Shown: positions 1-11,494 of the stretch, one piece after another | How positions within the stretch are numbered: position 1 is the stretch's first letter | How the letters are laid out: each line of letters opens with the position of its first letter | Source: Litoditis marina | Lineage: Eukaryota; Nematoda; Chromadorea; Rhabditida; Rhabditidae | NCBI GenBank assembly: GCA_964036275.1 | Contig: OZ038433.1 | Coordinates: 14,278,457 to 14,342,456, forward strand | Reading direction: 5' to 3' | DNA: 64,000 nt | Made by a program: the position numbers and the translations under genes | Notes under the pieces: model-generated | Told to the model about the DNA's origin: nothing | The model's input: only the letters and a program-made list of their open reading frames with translations | Database searches by the model: none

Positions 1-3000
1 GTTTACTCAGTGCACCCATAGTTTGAGATCGTCAATTCAAAACTGATTATTTTACAGAGAGTTTAAGAAAGTAATGAGAATTGTAATGACAATGAAAACA
101 TTTAAGAGACTTAGGGTATTATAACTTTTCACGTGGAAATAAAAGCTAACTGCCAAAAGTCTGTTCGGGACGTAGAATCTCACGTAAAACCACACGTGCA
201 TTGTAGTATCGTACTTCAGTTAAACTAACATTCACGTGAATTCCACGTGAATTAGAACACTTTTTTCGAGAGAAAGTATTCTTTGTAGAAGAGTCTGAGT
301 TCGGGAACAGGAAAGAAGTATGACTGATATTTGCCACGCGGCTTATAATAGAAATCGATGAATCGCGAGTGTCAAAGATAAGAAAGTCGTGAAACCAAAT
401 ACAGAAATACTGTTCAAATACGCTACTAGCGCCGAACATACGTGAAATCAATCATGGGGAACGTTTTACGTGTATAGTAGATAATTACAACACAGCGAAT
501 AGCAGATCAAACTAAAAAAACGAGATCAAACTATAAAAAACATATTGGGATAGGGCAACACAGGGATTTTTTTGTAAAGAGTGATGTTTCTGTTCCCGTT
601 CTAAATTTATGTTAATTACAGCTATTTGGTTCTATTATTATAAATGTAATTTACTATATTCAGCTGTCTTATTGTGTTCTCAAGCTGGTTCATTTTCGAT
701 TGACAAAGTCGAGGTTCAGGAAAGGGCTAGTTAGAGATGAGAAGGTTCGACCAAACAATCGAATACATTTCAGTTATAAGGTGGAGAACTCGGAGATATA
801 TGTCACTAAATGTTAAATATGACATTGAACGAAATATAGAGTTTTTAGGAGAAAAAATCTGCAAACACATCACTATAATAATGACAACTTTAGAACTGGA
901 ACATTGTACATAACTTTGTTATGAGAGCGGAATAATGGGGGGAAACGTTCAAATCGGAAACACATATTGATAATCTCGATTTCGTATATCGTTAAATAGA
1001 AACATAGTTGTGTTGTGTTCCTTTTTTATAAATATAAAGACATGACTGCTTCTGTTAGCTCAGAGAAAATCGTGTCGAGCCTTGATTCTAATCTGAGCAG
1101 ATTTTCTAATAAGTTCCCACGCAGAAAGAGAATAAATAGTGACGCGAGAAATATTTTGAATGTTCAAACAACTGTCTGGGTCAGAAGAATCAGCATATAT
1201 GCGTTTCCCGAAAACAGCGAGCAAAACAGATGATTGTTTTTGTTGCGCAAAACAATGATCACTTTGGAGTCAATTCTTTTCAAAAAAACACCAGGATGTT
1301 CGCTGTTTCTGATAGATCAAAAGACAACTGCTATGTATAGTAAACTGTTCAGGGTATAAAAAATGTATGTAAATTTTTACTGCAGGAAAGTGTCCCGTTT
1401 TTATATGAACGAGGTTATTTTGTGTTAAAAAGTTTCTATTGAATCAACTGCATACAAAACATATATAACAGTTCCGGGTACCATAAAGACAGTTTACTTC
1501 CAGTACACTTACGCAGAAGTTTCCAAATATTGTACAGAGAATAATTGATTGTGAGGAACTGAGTTTGTTAAGAATAAACGTTGCTTAAGAAGTTGACGAC
1601 GTTTCTCATTAGGCCGTGAGGTTTTCGATTGCTGAAGTGCAACTAAGCCGATTTTCGTTCAAAAGGAGATTTGCTAGCAAAAACGGCTTTTGCTCATCCC
1701 ATCTTAATAAAATTATCCGATCGAGTGACGAATATGTTCTGCACAAACAGATTTTAATGTTCACGTTCCCGAATGCGAACTAGATAAAGAATGATATGGG
1801 AATTTGACACAATTTTAGCACAGTATAAAGCTAATTGTATTCTTTAAAAAATCTAACTGCTGGCATACTGTGAACACTAGCTAAAAATCTTTCTGTTAAG
1901 TCTGTGAAACAAAAGCAGAGAACTTTCACACTTTATCTGTGAATAGACACGTAAATAGTGAAACAAGAAAAGAAAAAAGCGACTTGAACATTGAAAAAAA
2001 AATCACATTGAGACGTGCACAAATGCCACTTAGAGAATACTTGCTGATGTTTCTTTACGTTGTTCTCAACATTTCAATTACTTCTAGTCTATTTGACTAT
2101 TGTCTTTAATTACATACTGAGATGTTCTCTGAGAACACATAGAAACCCAATTAGCTGTCACCACTGAAACATCTGTACTCAATTACTAAATGGAATGGTC
2201 TCAGGGTAATCAAATCAGTTATTTGCTTCTATCTCTTCTTGTTTCTCTCTCTCTTTCGCTTTTTTCTTTTCTTTTTTTTCAACTCTCGCTCCATTTTTCT
2301 CTCGTTCGCTCTCGTTAAAACGTTAAATGACTTGTTTCGCTACCAAACTATTCTCAAGAAATTGCAATCTTACTTAGTTCAATATAAACTATGTACTTAT
2401 CCCTATTGAGACTGAGGTTAAATTTTGAAACGAATTGCCACAGAACATGGAAAAAGTATGTTTATAGAGAGCACATGACAGACGCATAATATAAATTATC
2501 ACGTCAAATTGCACAATTTCAAAGAAGGATGGAATTTTTTATTACCGAAAAGTGAATCAATGTTCAAGGACAGAAACCGCAACTCGCGATTAGCTGGTGT
2601 TATCATCAAAAGTGGTGTTATCATGAGAGAATGAAGAACATGGGATATTTCGCAACCGAAAGGGTGGTCCAATGTTTCACATTAACTATAAAATGAATGA
2701 TGACAGGGGTATTTCAGTAATTGGAAAGATGGGCTGCGTCATGGAAAAAGTGGCCTCTCGTGCGGGAAGAAAAATTGGAAGGTGGAGCTGGCAACCGGCT
2801 GGTTGCCCTGCGTCTCTGACCGGCTGGTGTCTGGTCTGTCTGGGCTCTGACCGACACAGGCTCTAAGCGGGCCAACAATTCCAATGGGTACGTCATGCAT
2901 TATGATGAGTCATCCAGATTGTTTAGCGAAATCTGGCGCGCGACCCGGTTTTGACCCGGGTTCTTACATTATTTACAAGGACTTTTGCTAAAACTGGTAG

Positions 3001-4844
3001 ATTTGTACCATTTTTGAGTGAAAACAGTAAATAACAATACAAAATAGGTTTGAGATATTGGACGTGTCGAGATAATGGCTCTTGAACTTTTCCCAAGTCT
3101 CAGTTTCATTTTTTGTGTTCTAAAATGTGTTGTAGTAATGCATTTTTAGAGATGGGTAGTTCACGAAAAATGTGACCTAATGAGGTAAAGACGATCTGTT
3201 ATTCATTTTTACAAAGAAGTCTTTCATTCGTTCAAAAAAGACAGTGTACGCCAAACTTTCAATCTCCTACTGTCATTTCACAAGTAGTGTATGTGTTAAT
3301 ATAAAGTAGGTGGCGAGTCTACCTTATAGATAACCTTGTTTACATCATTTTTACTTGTTCACATCATATCTGTTTGTATACAAGTTTATTTTCATTGTAA
3401 CCTTCTCTCTTCTTTGACCTATGACTCATGGCCAATCTACTCTATCATCAATTTTGCGGCCAACAACTGATAACGAGATCCTATTGCGTTGCGAAACAAT
3501 CTGGGGTTTTTTCTAGAGAAAAGAATCTAAAAGTTCTACTTTGTGTGTTTTTCTATCAATAGTTTAAGTTCAGAAATTACACGCATATGCTCTTTCAGAA
3601 CTTATAGATATAATTATAGACAGCTTTAAAATGAAATTATGGCATTTCAACCGGTTTTCGAGCCAACACACCTAGTCGAGAAACTTGGAGCAATTTAAAA
3701 TTTTGACAACAAAATTAACCATCGTAACAAATTGTCAAACTGATCAGCCAGATATTATACTTATCCATGTGCAATCATGACAAGGATCTAGCCTCGTGGA
3801 TATTTATGCCAACCAGCGTGTATAGTTCACTTAAAAGTGTTAAATAATTAGGTGAAAAGTGTACAATTCAAGTATTTCGTTAATATTACAATATTTGCTA
3901 CATGTCAAAATGAATGTAAGAAAGAGAATAGAATTCTCTATCCAACCGGAAGCCCGCTAAGCTCATATTAGCGTGGGAGTTACAGATTAGAGAGAGACCA
4001 TTCACAAATGAACACAGATATTCAGAAAGTACACTTCATTAAGTTTATTGCGGAATGAATATTGACAAAGCACGACCAATTAGTAAGGTGATTAGAATGT
4101 AATTGGACAAAACGTTCGGAAAAGGATGTAAAATGATAACCATTATTGAATTATACTTTGATCTGCACACAAAATAAAACTTAGGATTGAAACGCAGGGA
4201 ACCAAACTACAAACACAGTATACTAGAAGTAAATTGAATAGTCACGTAAAGTTAGCATTCAAATAAGGAATCGTGCACTTCGTAGTTGCACGTTTCTGAG
4301 TTCTGCTGTGTTTAACATGTTCCACGTGACTGTGCAACTGACTAACAGTATAAATCAGACACGTGCATCATGACTGCTTTGTCAATTTAACATCCGATAT
4401 GGTGTGAGGATGGGAAAAAAAAGTAAGTTGAAACTACCCTGAAGTTACCCGGTCAAGAATGATATGCGTTAAAGTTGAAGACGTAAAACGACTCAAGTTC
4501 TAGATTATTCAATTACAATAATAAAGAGAAGAGCACGTTAAACAGGTTGGATCGAATATACAGTTAATCATGCAGAGCTTACAAAACACACCTGAGTTAC
4601 GATGTGCCAAAAGTAACACGTATTCCGATGTTTAGTCAAGCTTCTCAAAATTATTACTGATATAGTTAGTTGACAAACATGTGATGGAATGCACCGACAG
4701 TTTTATCGCTTCTTGCGTCTCTCACTCTGCCCTACTGTTTTGTCTTGTTTCTCGGGGTAGAGAGAAAGAGTGTAGGTTAGAGGGGACGCAGGTTTTGAAC
4801 AACGTTTTTAGATATTAGTGAGTATGGCCTCGAAGATGTTTTCC
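1..4844. other. Intergenic, no gene recognised
   Basis: AT-rich DNA with only short open frames and no chain of exons with matching splice phases. An open stretch near 1015-1233 (+) has no convincing splice partners. A GC-rich patch near 2740-2870 and a CT-rich patch near 2235-2330 carry no recognisable gene. One copy of the dispersed 130-bp inverted-repeat element lies at 4218-4352. Confidence 0.5.
4218..4352 (+). repeat. 130-bp inverted-repeat element (MITE-like), copy 1
   Basis: Begins TATACTAGAAG and ends GACTAACAGTATA. The outer 29 bases of the two ends are imperfect inverted repeats including GTCACGT. The same interior, containing GCACGTTTCTGAGTTCTGCT or its complement, recurs at 9823, 10967, 37365, 40163, 45582 and 54611. 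No coding capacity, so a non-autonomous DNA element is inferred. Confidence 0.75.
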
Positions 4845-7800
4845 TCAAAATTGGTTCTCGACCGGAAAAGCCTGTTGTATCACGGTAGTCCAGAGTTCGA
4901 ACGCGGAACGTCCTTTTGCTTTCTGCTCTATGTGAACGAAACGACCAGTTATGTCCTGAAATGGAACACATGGGTACAATTCTCTGAACATTCCATTCCG
5001 ATGTCTCATTTAATGGAACAGTGGGACAATGTGACAATCAGAAATTTAGGAATTATAGTCAAGAAACGTGTGTTGTTGATAAAGTACCGTCTGGGTCAGA
5101 AATCGGTCTAGTGTAATCGTACATTTATTAAGACCAGAGCGAAGTACTGAAAAAATAGGCCGTAACAAACTTATTTATCTAATATGATCTTTATTATTTT
5201 ACTGATATTGGTATGTATGAGAAACAGTCACATCTTTCATGGTCTACTTTTCTAGACTATAAGTAGTTTCTCCAAATTTTTCACGTGTGTTACCTCACGT
5301 TTTCAGTTAGAAAGCTAATAATATTCATTTTGCAACGGACCTCAAGTTCCGCTGTTTCCGTACACACATCTGCCGCTGCCACGCGGTTCACGTATCTCCC
5401 GAAAATGTTCGAACTTCCGGTTAATTTACAAGTGACGTCATTTTCCGGAGTCGCGGATCGCATTCCGGAAGAAACGGATTGCTGGTTGAAGAAGGAGTTC
5501 AACTGGAAAAATTATATTGGTGATTAGATTTTCCAACTGAAAAAACGACTTGTGGTCTGATTTGTCCCACACCTCAAATACCGACATATAGACAACTACA
5601 TGTACAGCAACATTGGCCTACATGTTTTCTTCATCCCAGTCGAGCCTACCCTGAACTTCAGAATGAAACGTTCTGTTTTTATCCAGTAGTGACAGAACTG
5701 TTCCAACGTGGTTCGCAATACAAAATGAGGCTTAGTGAACTATCTTTCGAAACTATGTAGGTTTAAAATTTAGTGTGAACCTACGTAATCCTCACCCTCT
5801 TTGCTGGGATATCTTCCTGGTAGATCACGGATTTCCCGACTCCGGCAGAGATGAAGACATCAGCTGACAGACAGCTGGAAGTTGCTATCATGATAGAATA
5901 TTGAAAAGTAAAATAATATTCTTATTTGAAAGCGCTCGTGTCGGAATTGGTTCGAAATTCAGTTCATTATTAAATGTGCTTTTTCCAAAGAATGCCTGAA
6001 CAGTGTTAGTTGCGGTATAATGAGTGCCAAATTTATAAACTTCTGTCGCTTTCCGGAATCGAACCTCAAAAGTTTCGTAGCAGGGCGATAACCACTGCGC
6101 TATTAGAGCACATAACTGGCAAGCCTTGGAATCGAAGAAATGTGTGCGTACACAGCGGAAAGTGAGATTTACAGTACCCTCCCGCCGTTGCGTTGGCGAC
6201 GACTATATCTTGCTGTGTTTGTAGTTTGTTGCCGTTGCCATTGAGTGGAGATTTGTGACATATGGTCTTTGCCTAGATCATACTACAACGAAGATTTGGT
6301 AACTCCTATAACGTTTGGTACCTAGTTTCGGCCATACCGTGCCATTGCACGAAAAAGTGTCCGTTTTTCATATTATCTTCCTTTTCTTGAGCCATTTCCA
6401 AATCGTGTACAATCATGTTGAGAATCTAAAAAATCATATTTCGTTCAATTACATTTAGGTACGTTCCAAATGTTGTTGAGCAATTTTTCTGTTGGATCTG
6501 AAGTTGGATCTGAAAGTTCTTGGATAAGATCGAATGGTATGAAAACACAAATGGTTGATTGAATAAATAATCAAATGACGTATTGAAGTAGTTTACCAGC
6601 AAACATCGAAAAAGCGATAGGGAATACAAGAAGTTTCTTGAAAACGACAGAAAACACTTACATGGAACATAGTCCGACAGTTGTGGGCGGAGTCAGCTGA
6701 TCGGAAAGAAGGCTGACACTCCGATCGAGAGTCCCTGTAACACTATTGGTAACACTGAGAGACATATTTCGGACTATCAATGTGTCCTCGGACTACCATC
6801 GAATCCCGAATGTCGAAACAATCTTCAGAAGCTCTGTGAGAGTTGAACTGTTTTTTTCAAAATGAAAACATTTTTGAGAGAGAAATTCGACTGTTTGGAT
6901 GTGTCAAAATTGCTTTCTCTGTCAAAAGTGACATTTCTGAAACGTTTTGCTACTAATCAAGGGTAGTTTTTTATTCAAAAACAATATATATTCATAAAAG
7001 TTGTCCGCTTACCCTCTGACAGCGTATCGACTAGCTCCAGCTACGACGAGAGTCCGACTCCTAGTCGAGTGAAACAGATGAGCCGCCTGGCTACTCACAC
7101 AACCGTCAGACTCGAAATGGGCTGCGGAATGGTGAATTCGACTGAAATAAGAACTTTCCAATTTCTTTCAAGAAATTTAATTTTAACCTTGTTGGTTTTG
7201 ATAAATACTCAGAGTTCGTCACAACTCATTTGCAACTATAATATTCTACACTCATACGTTGAGTTGAGTTGATTCTCTCTGACTGCAAATTGACCAAATT
7301 AAAAGACAATTCATGTATCATGGTTTTTCAATTTCATGGTCAATAGGTCCCCAATTATGTTCTTGCGTTTGTTTGGGCAATAATACTAATAATAAAGTAG
7401 AACGAGTCACGATAGTCGTAAAAACAATGGTGTTAATTAGAAATACAGGAATGAAAACAGCATTTAAACGTTGAAAAACTCGAACAATATTAGTACAATA
7501 CCCCAAACAATCGCTTGACATTTTCTGGTTTACCAGAAATTAGCAACAATATCAATTATCAAACTATAAGTAGGTTAGGAAACACAAATCTAATGGGTAT
7601 AACTTAATCTTAGTTCTAACACGTAACCCCCTCCCTTCTCTAGATACGGTGTCTGCAGGGGTACGGGTTTGTTCAGGACTGACTGTAGTTGTTCACTTTA
7701 CCTTCTGTGGCAGAGAAAAATGACAACACGATTCGCTTCCTATTCAGATATACACTAGAGCATGTAGCTTGGATTGGCGAAACACTGATTTTTAAATTCA

Positions 7801-9305
7801 TCGATCCATACACCAAATCTGTGTAGTTAACGGACTTTGTAGACGTATTTTTCCTAATTTTACACGTGTACTTTCCTGACGACTGTTCGATATTGCTTCT
7901 GTATTTCACTATGTTCTTTTTCTTTGATCAATTGTATCCAAATGATTCTGTGTTTAGTTTTTTCTTTCTCGTTTAGCGCACCTCGTAGTGCATCAAATGA
8001 ATGAATAAATAAATTGAAGCTTCTAACCGTTGTACCCTTTCCGGGTTGCCGATGGCGATGTACCCCCAGTGGCGGGGGAATAACTCGTGTTTCGAGGGAA
8101 ATCGCTCGTGGATGACACAACTGTCCTGAACAGTTTGAAAGTTGTCAGAAAAGGTTATAGGAAAAGTTTCTGTAAGAATGTATCACACCAAAGTTTTCCT
8201 GATGTTTGAAGCATTCTTAGAACCAGTGATTGGAAAGCGGAATAACTTATAACGTTTTTTTCGTGTTGAATCCAGGATGAATACTCCAGTAATCTAATGA
8301 GAAAGTGAACATGATAATTTACCAACCTCCAGGATAGTGATGTTGATGTATTTTCTCAAAGACGGAAAATAGTTGATGATTGATGACTTGAGTTCGGAGA
8401 AGTCTTTTTGATAGTAGATGAAGCTCACCAGCTGAAAATTATAGAATTATCAAAAATGTCAGAGGAGAAAACTTTCCTGAACCAAAATTTATTACAAATT
8501 CCAAATGTGGTTTGTAGTTTGATCTGTGACAGAAACCGCTCTGTATTACTTCTAGAACAGAATAGTCTGTTTATAGTCCAAGGTAAAAATAGTTTCCTTA
8601 CTCCTAGAGCGAGACCGGCTACTACATATCAATTGATTATTCTTGCACATCAATAAAAGTGTTTGATTTCGTTTCTAACATCATCTTGATTTGAATGGAG
8701 AACTAGAAAACGATTAGAGACTAGAAAACAACAAAAAAATTTGTATTTAGGCTCCCTGTTGCCGTGGTTGTAGTGTGGTGCCGCTGCAATTTTGGCGATA
8801 TTAAAATAACTTGCTCGCCCTTTATATATCATTTGTTTGTCAGCTGCTGTCGTTGCTAAAGATTGCAATTGATAAAAACGTTTCGCGCAAAAACTGGTCA
8901 AAAATCGAAAAAGCTAACTATAACAACATTTACGATGAATACTGCGCAAAACAATGATGAACCTGACAATTCGGAAAATTGAACAACTCCCCTTCTTTTG
9001 TATTTAGATACAGTACATTTCAACAATTTTGTTTAACAACCACGCCTCACATGATACGAACCAAGCAATCTTGCTAACTGGCACATGAAACACATGAATC
9101 TACGGACCTTTTTCATTTCCAACATTTCCTTTTTTGTGGGTAAGGATTCGTTCCATTGTTGCTCGGAAATAGTGTTTTCACGGGCAAAAAACGATTCCAG
9201 ATATTCATTGAAATCGATGATGTTTGCAAACTCCTGTTTTTCCGTCGAGAATTGCACTTGAGATAGCAACAACAAGTACTTTAGAGAGGAAAACAAATGG
9301 GACAT
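4845..9305 (-). CDS. Unrecognised secreted protein, multi-exon
   Basis: Exons (descending): 9108-9305, 8327-8431, 8028-8125, 7702-7784, 7099-7141, 6820-6833, 6662-6773, 5796-5874, 5341-5502, 4845-4955. Every junction keeps phase, giving about 334 residues and a TGA stop. The start follows GATTTGCAG, a probable spliced-leader acceptor. The first about 20 residues (SLKYLLLLSQVQF core) look like a signal peptide. Recognisable stretches are FPRHWGYIAIGNPER (exon 3), EVEFTIPQPISSLTVV (exons 4-5) and DVFISAGVGKSVIYQED (exon 8). GC rises sharply inside each exon. The weak point is 6662-6833: one frame is open for the first half and another for the second. A 46-bp intron (6774-6819) reconciles them, otherwise there is a frameshift. 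I do not recognise the family. Existence is likely, exact splicing uncertain. Confidence 0.58.
6016..6209 (-). repeat. tRNA-derived SINE family S, copy 1
   Basis: About 195-bp element. On the minus strand its tRNA-like head has an A-box-like TAGCGCAGTGGTTA, with a degenerate B box here. The other end is the conserved GGCGACGACTATA. Copies also at 16143, 27102, 29120, 42751, 42968, 47804 and, inverted, 60270. It lies in an intron of the secreted-protein gene. Confidence 0.75.
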
Positions 9306-9822
9306 TCCTGCAAATCATAGGTTGGGTTGCAAATCAGAGAATTTCATTTATAACAATACACAAAAACGATTTGAAAATGTAAAAAACCTCATTTACATGT
9401 TTAAGTTATGAGCGACTTTTTTTAGGAATTCCTAAATTAACGTTCCGAAATCACACTCCGAGTACTGCCATAACTTGGAATTCAGTATCCTAATTGTACA
9501 CAAAATCATTGATCGAGATGTTTTTTTTCCACATTTTTAATTTGTCTATGGCAAAGAATGCAAATTCGCGCTGAAAAGTTCAAGAGTATTAACTCCGCAA
9601 CATCGCTCAATTAACTACGAGTTATTCGCAGTGAAAAGTGAGTTATCATTGAAAATAAAAAAATGGTGAATGGACACAGAAATCGATAGTGACAGCTTAG
9701 TGCGATAAGCATACAATTCACAGGTTATCTGTGTATTTGCGCGATCAGCCGGCCATAATTGGGTTGCGGTCGGCAAATAATTGACAGTTTTTAAACGAGA
9801 CAAATGTTTCACGTGAGGGATA

Positions 9823-9963
9823 TATACTGTAAGCCAATTGCACAGTCACGTGAAAGAGGTTAAGCACAGCAGAACTCAGAAACGTGCAATCATAAAGACA
9901 TAAAGTGCACAATCCCTCATTAGAGTGCTCACTTTACGTGACCATTCAATATACTTCTATTAT
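9823..9963 (-). repeat. 130-bp inverted-repeat element, copy 2
   Basis: Starts TATACTGTAAGCC, contains AGCACAGCAGAACTCAGAAA and ends near ATACTTCTATTATA. Opposite orientation to the copy at 4218. Confidence 0.7.
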
Positions 9964-10120
9964 AAAGATAGAATCTTACCAGTTGATAGAAGATTCCAGA
10001 CTGATATTTCGAGTGATTTCATCGTGGCAGACCGGCAGATTTGGAAGAAATGAGGAAAAGGAGAAACACTGCGCTTATCGCGAAATTACGTCAGCCGTTG
10101 AAAAAAGAGAAGCACGGAAA

Positions 10121-10270
10121 GGAGAGAGAGAGAGGGAGAGAGGGGGGGGGGAGAGAGAGAAGGAGAGAGGGGGGGGGGGGGAGAGAGAGAAGGAGAGAGA
10201 GAGAGGGAGAGAGAGATAGAGAGAAAGAGAGAGAAAGACAAAGAGAGAGAAAGAGAGAAAGAGAGAGAGA

Positions 10271-10312
<42 letters not shown>
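10121..10312. repeat. GA/GGA microsatellite
   Basis: Almost pure purine run of GAGAGA and GGGGGG blocks, about 190 bp, intergenic. Ser/Leu- or Arg/Glu-only open frames on both strands here are artefacts. Confidence 0.95.
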
Positions 10313-10966
10313 CGACAGAACAAAATACGAATTGAGACTTGATATATAGTTTACAGTTGGAATTGCGCCGCTAAAAAATGATTGTAACAATAACGAAAAG
10401 TATCAAATGAAATGAGTGGAAAATGAGAGAGAAGTTTAAAACGGTCTTTGTTGCCATCAAAACCACGTGGTGACACTCGATGGATTGATAAGTTGTTTTC
10501 TTCTTTTCTTCTTTTCTAGTTTTCGTTGTTTTTGGTGGAAACTCCAAAAAGAAACTGGTTGTTCCGATAAACAAACGGGAAAAAGTCAGGTGGCCGATGA
10601 GTAAGAGTTGCGATTGTTGTATTGAGTATTACTTTATATTGAATTTCATATTAGTTTCATTTTGCAACGTATGAAATAAATAGTTGTTGAGGAGAACCTT
10701 GTTGACTAGAGAACATATGATATTCAGCCAAATAACACTACTTTGAGGATTTAAGAGAGTACAGTTGCACTCACGGCAAAGAATATCATGATCGAAGCTA
10801 ATAATAGTAAAAAGCTTACTATGCTCAGCAAAAAAATAATTTTTGAAAACTGCTTGTATTACGTATTACTGGAAGTACCAGTGGGTCGTGTGAAAAAAAA
10901 AGCTCAACATACTATGATGATTCATTGTTATTCATGAAACTTATTTGATCCCAATGTGTTGCGTAT

Positions 10967-11100
10967 TATACTGTTAGTCAATTGCACACTCACGTGAAAC
11001 ATTTTAAACACAGCAGAACTCAGAAACGTGCAATGGCAAAGTGCTTGATGCCTCATTAGAATGCTAACTTCACGTGACTACTCAATGTACTTCTAGTATA
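10967..11100 (-). repeat. 130-bp inverted-repeat element, copy 3
   Basis: Well-preserved copy from TATACTGTTAGTC to CTTCTAGTATA, with AACACAGCAGAACTCAGAAA inside. Confidence 0.75.
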
Positions 11101-11494
11101 GAACGTATAGTGGAATTGCAAACAAAAATCTCGATTGTTCTGGGAGATTCAAATGAGAAATTGTTTGCTCTTTTGGCGGGTCAATTCTGCGCACTTGTCT
11201 CAGTGTATTCGTTCATCGACTTCATTCTCAACCACTCTTTTTCACGTAATGTACGATGTACGTGTTATCACGTTTTCTATACGCTCCGAATGTCTTACTA
11301 CTTTTTTTTAGTTCATCACCGATGCCTTCTCAAACTTGGGCGAGAGGTTCGAAAAACAACATTTGATAGGTTTTCTTGTTCGTTTCAGGAAACAAAAGTT
11401 TCTCACTTGTCAAATACAAATTGAACACAGAACTAACAATATTAATTTTTATTCACTGAGCAAGAAAAGATCCGTTTATGTAACAAATATGTAA

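Larger units (their letters stand above)
9306..11494. other. Intergenic, repeats only
   Basis: Two copies of the 130-bp inverted-repeat element flank a GA-rich microsatellite. Open frames across the GA tract are low-complexity artefacts. A 116-codon frame at 11074-11424 (+) starts inside a repeat copy and has no splice support. No gene seen. Confidence 0.5.

Noticed and set aside
4818..5527. Plus-strand frames at 4818-5111 and 5285-5527
   Set aside because: GC-rich portions coincide exactly with the splice boundaries of minus-strand exons (4845-4955, 5341-5502). The plus frames spill into AT-rich intron sequence.
5796..5874. GVGKSVIYQ resembling a RecQ-type P-loop
   Set aside because: The frame belongs to the secreted-protein exon chain. 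There is no full GxxxxGK[ST], no DEAH or other helicase motif on that strand, and the protein has a signal peptide.
6672..6846. Plus-strand Cys-containing frame over 6672-6846
   Set aside because: The upstream acceptor is poor. A strong donor on the minus strand (CCAT then GTAAGT at 6661) and phase continuity favour the minus gene.
8390..8460. A plus-strand IVDEAHQ stretch that looks like helicase motif II
   Set aside because: It is the complement of a minus-strand exon (8327-8431) that keeps phase with neighbours. No other helicase motif lies on the plus strand.
10041..10349. Arg/Glu-rich and Ser/Leu-rich long frames
   Set aside because: They are translations of a GA microsatellite. The same holds at 27693-28077, 29914-30358, 40519-41149 and 58022-58309.
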